From assembly GCA_900314375.1 (NCBI GenBank), contig OMVC01000043.1:1-8189 (forward strand): 8,189 nucleotides of DNA, in the 5' to 3' direction. Under the pieces are notes generated by a model, which saw nothing but the letters and a program-made list of their open reading frames with translations, did no database searches and had not been told where the DNA came from. This stretch comes from an uncultured bacterium. GTDB taxonomy: Bacteria > Cyanobacteriota > Vampirovibrionia > Gastranaerophilales > Gastranaerophilaceae. Position 1 is the first letter of the stretch. Every line of letters begins with the position of its first letter. Position numbers and translations under genes: made by a program. This document shows, piece by piece, positions 6,201-8,189 of this stretch.

Positions 6201-7930
6201 GTACCTGTAATAGTGCTGCCGTTATTATTGTAAATAGCGCCGCCATAAGCTACTCCTCCGCCTAAAACAGTATCATCCGCATTATACACAAGAGCTTGTG
6301 CATAGTTATTTTTCAAATCAGAACCTTTGAAATTGATAGCGCCACCGCCAAAGTAACCATTGTAAATCGCACCGCCTTGTGCATCGAAAATCCCAATAAT
6401 ATGATTATTTTCGATATTGCCTTCAACAGAACCTATGTTTAATGAAGTTGCTAAAGCTCCGCCTTTTCCGCCGCCTCCTGCTGTAGGACTGCCGAATTCA
6501 TTGTAGGCAGAAACGGCTTCAATATAATTGTCTTTGATATCTCCCTTGATTGCTCCGATTGTACCGCTATTGGCAAAAATAGCCCCGCCATCTCCCCTTG
6601 TAGTACCTTTTGCGTAGTTTCCTGAAATCTCGCCAATTTCGTCAAGATTTAATGTGCCTGTAGAATATATAGCACCGCCACCTGCTCTATATCCGTCTGT
6701 GTAATTATCTTTAAGAGCGGTGATTTTACCCCCGTTAATTGTGCCGGTATTGTATATAGCGCCGCCCATAGTATCTGTTTGACTGTTGACTGTTCTGTTA
6801 CCGTTTTCGTCGTATGTAACGTTTGATGCATGGTTATTTATAAAACTGCCGGTAATACTTTCGATAATTCCGGTGCCAGCAGTAGGGTTTGATGATGTTC
6901 CTTGAGGAAGATTAGCTATAGCACCGCCATATATTTTTGAGGTATTGCCATAAAAATCACCTGAAATATCACCTATTTTGCCGTAAGAAACATTACCCAC
7001 TATGCCATAAGGTGTGTAAGAACTGCTATTGATAAAATTGCCTGTAATGTTGCCGATTTCTGCTGTCAGGTCTGATGTTCCGTTATTGTGGATTAAAGAA
7101 CCTGTTTGAACATTTATAAAATCCGCATTGATATCTCCAACTTTATTTTTATTATTCAGGAAATTACCGGCACTGTTCAAGAATGTACCTGAAATACCTG
7201 TAATAGTACCGTTATTAACTCCGGTGATAAAAGGAGCCTGATTCAGTGTAACAACATCTTTAAAAGTTAAAGTCCCGTTGTTATCACCGTTTATAAGCGG
7301 TGCACCTGTATTTTGTACAACATTATCAAATATTAAATTAGATTCAGAATTTGTTATAGTTTGAGAAACAGGTCCAACTGTATATACGGTATTTTGAATA
7401 GTTTGATTGATGGCGCCGTCTGCATCAGAAATAGGACCTGTGTAATTTGAAGAATCAACAACATTCATCCCTGTAGTATCTATATCCGCTGCAGTCGGAA
7501 CTTCGATGCGTGAAACTTTTTCAAAATAATGCGGAATATTTTCTTTTGTCCTTACTTCGACATATTCCAGCCCGTCTTGTTTTTCATCAGCACCAACAAG
7601 AGTGTTTGTTTCTTTGTTATAGTATTTTGTTACATTTACAAGCTCGTATTTTGTAACTACATTTGCGCTGTCAACAACATTTCCGTCAGCATTTTTGTAT
7701 GTAACATTTCCTTGTTCATCAACACTTGATGTGAGCGCGTTCAAGTCATAAGAGCTCTTTGGCAAGGTTGCGTCCTGTTCGTTCAATATGTCTAATGTGC
7801 CTTTGGACAAGTCAGACGCAGCCCCTGTAGTACCGTTAAATTTTGCGTTAGATGTGTCTTCGTTATTTATATAATCAGTGGCTTGGGCTTGAGTGCCTCC
7901 GAATACGATAAGGCCACTCAAAGCAGCCAT
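260..7930 (-). CDS. giant Pmp-like autotransporter adhesin with GGAIYN repeats
   Basis: A 2556-residue surface protein, predicted to cross the inner membrane by Sec and insert its C-terminal barrel in the outer membrane, displaying a beta-helical passenger. Seen in order: hydrophobic signal segment (1-17, ending AQA); N-terminal domain rich in charged and Tyr residues (about 18-180); Asn/Gly-rich repeats (about 335-1616) with about 35 GGAIYN-like motifs; a beta-rich region without them (about 1617-2160), including a pertactin-like line (DIDWSQEKADRIVL, near 1775); a Ser/Asn linker and predicted helix (about 2160-2230); an autotransporter barrel (about 2238-2491) from SVWVKPFSTF to GVALSFGFRWAL; and a basic 65-residue tail. 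Only three Cys occur (906, 1882, 2551), usual for secreted passengers. No protease or other enzyme motif was recognised, so adhesion or a structural surface role is inferred. It stands alone, convergent with the rRNA operon. The ATG used gives a signal lacking basic residues; in-frame upstream codons supply them (see the start finding). Substrate or host target is unknown. Confidence 0.9.
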   Translation of the reverse strand: MAALSGLIVFGGTQAQATDYINNEDTSNAKFNGTTGAASDLSKGTLDILNEQDATLPKSSYDLNALTSSVDEQGNVTYKNADGNVVDSANVVTKYELVNVTKYYNKETNTLVGADEKQDGLEYVEVRTKENIPHYFEKVSRIEVPTAADIDTTGMNVVDSSNYTGPISDADGAINQTIQNTVYTVGPVSQTITNSESNLIFDNVVQNTGAPLINGDNNGTLTFKDVVTLNQAPFITGVNNGTITGISGTFLNSAGNFLNNKNKVGDINADFINVQTGSLIHNNGTSDLTAEIGNITGNFINSSSYTPYGIVGNVSYGKIGDISGDFYGNTSKIYGGAIANLPQGTSSNPTAGTGIIESITGSFINNHASNVTYDENGNRTVNSQTDTMGGAIYNTGTINGGKITALKDNYTDGYRAGGGAIYSTGTLNLDEIGEISGNYAKGTTRGDGGAIFANSGTIGAIKGDIKDNYIEAVSAYNEFGSPTAGGGGKGGALATSLNIGSVEGNIENNHIIGIFDAQGGAIYNGYFGGGAINFKGSDLKNNYAQALVYNADDTVLGGGVAYGGAIYNNNGSTITGTLGDITENHTEGFNHTGGGAIYSTGTLNLDEVGEISGNHAKGPGASGGAIYAGNGTIGTIKGDIKDNYADAINSYNANGRPTGGANAYGGALATSLNINSIEGNVENNHAIGAGQAYGGAIYNGYYGGGNIPGIINFKGSDLKNNYAQALVYNADDTVLGGGQAYGGAIYNSSGSTITGTLGEISGNYAEGAQASGGAIYGATANNIQLDAITGGITNNHAIAVLGYNGSSNSNNVYGGAIYNNGGNLGDIAGGIKDNYALGPNGTNNSYASIVMGGAIYNSGNINSIEGDITGNYAEGSWAAGGAIYNTGIIAEGAKDAALITITKYTCTYRYQTLTAYKPEDKELIDNLLAQGKKLIIKVVNSSSSNSQSSYTSLQNKINDGTYITENPINSLNDDDYFVLSGGGIVNASLINNHVKSANNYAEGGAIYNTGILYAENIGDIKGNYAESDSTGGASAYGGAIYNSSQNFVIDSINGEISDNHVKSSSGIASGGAIYLESGSINGGHITGIKNNYVESYTSYVHSADLGGGAIYVNSSYGNKVNFHINSITGDISNNYVKAENGYIIGGGAIFLGSNTNTTIDEINVNNITDNAVEGVNAYHINGGVISINDNTIGDITAKVVSGNHVIADSTSDGAWNGGGVISKDYGTIGNITFEEAFNNYAEGTELNGGVIRQRGGDIGDITGNFHDNYVNAHRSAYGGVLVNQYGTVGDIKGNFKDNYVTVDGTNNTGDRFYYGASGGGIVNASLINNHVKSANNYAEGGAIYNGYYDILSHGSLTAKIGDITADFTGNHAVNTGEDVEFAAGGAIGNGGSYPYQHPEDRDTIGYIKGNFKDNYVQSKTLAIGGAIANSGDIAGVEGNFENNYVQGGKFHYPHSTDNTLYTGGGAIYNNGEAKIETVKGAFTNNHATAKEGAAFGGAIYDSGAIKNIEADFSGNYSVSEDDAAARGGAIYLLGNTNNNEQTNISGTFTENYAKGKSNDSITLYNRIFGQQYNYEDSFLTAGGAIAIDLGSNNVTINNSSFFNNYAESLDSSKALGGAIYTARGLTINADNYESIFRGNYVKNTEGKEYNAIYVNTGWPLKLNATNNGKMIFDDTIDGVNYSLMLDGDETGSIHLNNEVKNATHATLENTNLYLGVTDRENSVSNVLAHENTYFTANTGTIHLEDNKLTDYIVNALTSNNTKYNIDIDWSQEKADRIVLVDHKGIGRVNLNELNILNTEAVFNGRDTIKVQVINNANGNEINAPIQLYMENIDSFSYKPYQPHVTSETLLAAISDVTLETTDTFHDSLGLHGVGLNTLEYICALETINNEKKTFTFTKETPTYTYDGEAITVFGDLTVQGKDENNYIDFSNKTNLKTDEDAKLTLKNSSLKNTKSIDNEGTLQFENATLSDDVTNNGEVVFAGPSNNITSDVNGQGTVTFKEGNQEIKGNFNNQQLVNSGANTTLNDIAFISNRNNSLTMKSGNFTIPNLALNNLTLNALNMNGGNFNINSVDVDLENKKMGSITALDSAAPVGGNINVNAMNVLSDGKEDVTKVTFARGKFKDVVKSDIKEVYTKIYRYDVDYDKTGKDGLFVFSRGSGSNNSSSKFNPAVLTSNVAAQGGMSTAMTQTLLYAFEHGDTFMNMSQMDRFAEINRDTYALSTDFNQNLGPLDLEHKNKSVWVKPFSTFEKINLKNGPKVDVISYGTLVGFDSNIHKMKHGWANVGTAYIGYHGSQLDYSGVDASTNGGLVGLTETFYKGNFWTALTATAGAGVAEAHTMYGHEDMTSIMAGIGSKTGYNIEFKEGKYIIQPRLFLSYNIVNTLDYKNAAGIKIKADPMHTIQLNPEIKIMANTKKGWQPYASVGMVWNLMNETHTTANGVKLPEMHTKPYVEYGIGVQKHVSDTFMAYGQAMMRNGGRNGVALSFGFRWALSKDKRNQKVQDKKHYQLKNNITSHITTTDNQNNNSKKVIKQLSPTQKAHLQHTTRTAMNCNIEKI
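263..457 (-). other. basic C-terminal extension after the barrel
   Basis: Residues 2492-2556, directly after FGFRWAL. The tail is Lys-, Asn-, Gln-, Thr- and His-rich, has no obvious hydrophobic beta strand, and ends QLSPTQKAHLQHTTRTAMNCNIEKI in two blocks (QLSPTQKAHLQH, then TTRTAMNCNIEKI). Classical autotransporters normally end at the aromatic residue of the last strand, so this tail would sit in the periplasm. It could bind peptidoglycan or another envelope part, or be a read-on after an old stop was lost; neither is shown by the sequence. Confidence 0.65.
458..1219 (-). other. autotransporter beta-barrel domain
   Basis: Residues about 2238-2491. The region has alternating polar and aromatic/hydrophobic residues, with short turns between strands: VWVKPFSTF, SYGTLVGFDSNI, ANVGTAYIGYHGS, FWTALTATAGAG, YIIQPRLFLSYNIV, WQPYASVGMVWNL, KPYVEYGIGVQKH, FMAYGQAMMRNGG, GVALSFGFRW. 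Length of about 254 residues fits the usual 12-strand autotransporter translocator and excludes the short trimeric (YadA-type) anchor. The domain assignment is by pattern, not by a profile search. Confidence 0.88.
3897..3982 (-). repeat. identical 86-bp repeat, copy b
   Basis: Identical to 4908-4993, 1011 bases away (337 codons). Encodes SGGGIVNASLINNHVKSANN followed by YAEGGAIYN. It lies after a DRFYYGA segment on the N-terminal side and before GYYDILSHG on the C-terminal side. Confidence 0.95.
4908..4993 (-). repeat. identical 86-bp repeat, copy a
   Basis: Partner of 3897-3982. It directly follows the non-repeat insert (ending DDDYFVL) on the N-terminal side and leads into TGILYAENIG on the C-terminal side. 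Confidence 0.95.
4997..5263 (-). other. non-repeat insert domain within the passenger
   Basis: Residues about 890-978 break the GGAIYN array. The segment begins AALITITKYTCTYRYQ, has a charged, probably helical part (PEDKELIDNLLAQGKK), a strand (LIIKVV), a Ser/Asn run (NSSSSNSQSS) and ends NDDDYFVL. It holds one of only three Cys in the protein (906). It could be a small domain looping out of the beta-helix; no family was recognised. Confidence 0.6.
5651..6155 (-). repeat. tandem duplication, copy 2 (C-terminal copy)
   Basis: Runs from the GGGAIYSTGTLNLDEVGEIS line to STITGTLGEI (residues about 593-760). It matches copy 1 at 6188-6683 with diverged residues and a 9-base insertion (NIPGI in place of AI after GGG). 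The plus-strand offset is 528 bases on one side of that indel and 537 on the other, both multiples of three. Confidence 0.85.
5721..5797 (-). repeat. identical 77-bp repeat, copy b
   Basis: Identical base for base to 6258-6334, 537 bases away (179 codons). Encodes NFKGSDLKNNYAQALVYNAD and the following DTVLGG. Confidence 0.95.
6188..6683 (-). repeat. tandem duplication, copy 1 (N-terminal copy)
   Basis: Runs from the GGGAIYSTGTLNLDEIGEIS line to STITGTLGDI (residues about 417-581). It carries an RGD triplet at 445-447 that copy 2 lacks. Divergence is uneven: most of the unit differs at many sites, while an inner 77-bp block is identical to copy 2, which suggests recent gene conversion or strong constraint there. 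Confidence 0.85.
6258..6334 (-). repeat. identical 77-bp repeat, copy a
   Basis: Partner of 5721-5797. Flanking bases differ at once on both sides (T against A at one end, G against A at the other), so the edges are sharp. Confidence 0.95.
7498..7660 (-). other. N-terminal Tyr/Lys-rich domain segment
   Basis: Residues about 91-144: strands such as TKYELVNVTKYYNKE and LEYVEVRTKENIPHYFEKV, charged and not Asn/Gly-rich, located between the signal and the beta-helix. It may cap the N-terminal end of the helix. No known family was recognised. Confidence 0.5.
7880..7930 (-). other. Sec signal peptide core
   Basis: MAALSGLIVFGGTQAQA gives a hydrophobic core and an AQA cleavage box before TDYINN. 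The basic n-region is missing from this start; in-frame codons just upstream encode TRQNVIIRRLV, which would supply it. Confidence 0.8.
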
Positions 7931-7974
7931 TACAAGTCTTCGTATTATAACGTTTTGGCGGGTAATTGCTTTTT

Positions 7975-7990
7975 TCCTTTCACATCTCCT
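7975..7990 (-). promoter_or_regulatory. Shine-Dalgarno candidates
   Basis: Two purine runs on the minus strand: AGGAG (7986-7990) and AAAGGA (7975-7980). AAAGGA lies eight bases before an in-frame ATT at 7966. Neither is placed well for the ATG at 7930, which has only a weak GAAG about seven bases upstream. AGGAG is too close (two bases) to a GTG at 7983 that is out of frame by one base. Confidence 0.55.
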
Positions 7991-8047
7991 ATTTTTTGTT
8001 AAATAGTTAATTGTATTTTTGAAACAATATTAATACTTTATATATAT

Positions 8048-8075
8048 AGTATATCCTGTTTTTATAAAATTACAA
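8048..8075 (-). promoter_or_regulatory. sigma70-type promoter of the autotransporter gene
   Basis: On the minus strand TTGTAA (-35, 8070-8075) and TATACT (-10, 8048-8053) are separated by 16 bases. Start of transcription would be near 8041, giving an mRNA leader of about 75-110 bases depending on the start codon. A (TA)5 run (8039-8048) touches the -10. Prediction by motif only. Confidence 0.55.
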
Positions 8076-8189
8076 TTCTTTCTACTTTCATTGTTACAAA
8101 TTTTATTAATTTTAAAAACCTTATAATGTGTAACGGTCATTTAAAATCAATACTTTAGACTTTTTAAAGAAAACTTTACATTTTGTAAC
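8076..8189. other. AT-rich upstream region
   Basis: No ORF or RNA gene seen. GTTACAAA (8093-8100) and TTTGTAAC (8182-8189) form an 8-bp inverted pair 81 bases apart. A TATAAT at 8122-8127 on the plus strand lacks a well-placed -35. Confidence 0.4.

Larger units (their letters stand above)
3075..6930 (-). repeat. array of ~35 GGAI-type passenger repeats
   Basis: Residues about 335-1616. Each module, about 38 residues on average, has an Ile/Gly line (such as IxGDIxG), an Asn motif (NNH, NNY, GNY, DNY), a variable loop often ending in AYGG or AEGG, and GGAIYN or a variant (GGAIYS, GGAIFA, GGALAT, GGVIS, GGGIVN). On the plus strand it appears as a recurring CACCGCC-type word. The pairing of GGA[ILV] with an Asn motif is the signature of chlamydial Pmp repeats, which fold as a beta-helix; homology to Pmp beyond this motif is not established. 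Confidence 0.85.

Noticed and set aside
3075..6930. CRISPR-like regular spacing of a CACCGCC word
   Set aside because: Repeats are short, variable in spacing, and stay in codon register within one open frame; they encode the GGAIYN protein motif.
892..7729. Short ORFs on both strands inside the large gene (for example 1539-1892 on the plus strand)
   Set aside because: They overlap the long coding frame, lack good ribosome binding sites, and their sequences read as shadows of the repeats (runs of APP or TAVP-like residues from GGAIYN codons).
260..7930. Frameshift or stop-codon recoding within the large gene
   Set aside because: The frame is open for 2556 codons with continuous domain structure; only the extreme 5' end raises a possible one-base issue.
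8122..8127. TATAAT on the plus strand as a divergent promoter
   Set aside because: No acceptable -35 at 16-18 bases, and the region is so AT-rich that such hexamers are expected by chance; the gene it would serve lies outside the window.

Overview
The window holds one very large minus-strand gene, about 7.7 kb of the 8.2 kb, between the end of an rRNA operon on the left and an AT-rich promoter region on the right. The DNA is AT-rich. The first 43 bases look like the 3' end of a 5S rRNA on the plus strand. Its tail (GGGAAGATAGCT, then TTGCCGACACCT) resembles cyanobacterial 5S rRNA more than the proteobacterial form. Together with an outer-membrane autotransporter and the base composition, this suggests a host-associated, non-photosynthetic relative of Cyanobacteria (Gastranaerophilales / Melainabacteria). 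That assignment is inference; no taxon is proven here.

Left to right: a 5' truncated 5S rRNA (1-43, +); its intrinsic terminator (51-90, +); a second, nearly symmetric terminator-like hairpin (179-221) between the convergent rRNA operon and large gene; the gene itself (260-7930, -); then a 259-base upstream region with Shine-Dalgarno candidates, a sigma70-type promoter and AT-rich sequence to the window end.

The 2556-residue product is built as a classical (type Va) autotransporter: Sec signal, N-terminal domain, long passenger and C-terminal beta-barrel of about 254 residues. The core of the passenger (residues about 335-1616) is a run of about 35 Asn/Gly-rich modules, each with a GGAIYN-like motif and an Asn motif (GNY, NNH, DNY). 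This resembles chlamydial polymorphic membrane proteins (GGA[ILV] plus FxxN) and predicts a very long parallel beta-helix on the cell surface.

The gene carries internal repeats that could drive in-frame length change: an imperfect tandem duplication of about 500 bp that contains an identical 77-bp core, and an identical 86-bp pair 1011 bp apart. Both identical pairs are spaced by multiples of three. Other oddities are an unclear translation start with a good signal peptide only if a non-standard start or a one-base slip in an A6 tract is used, a basic 65-residue tail after the usual terminal beta-signal, and an inverted repeat around the stop codon. No second protein gene is supported.
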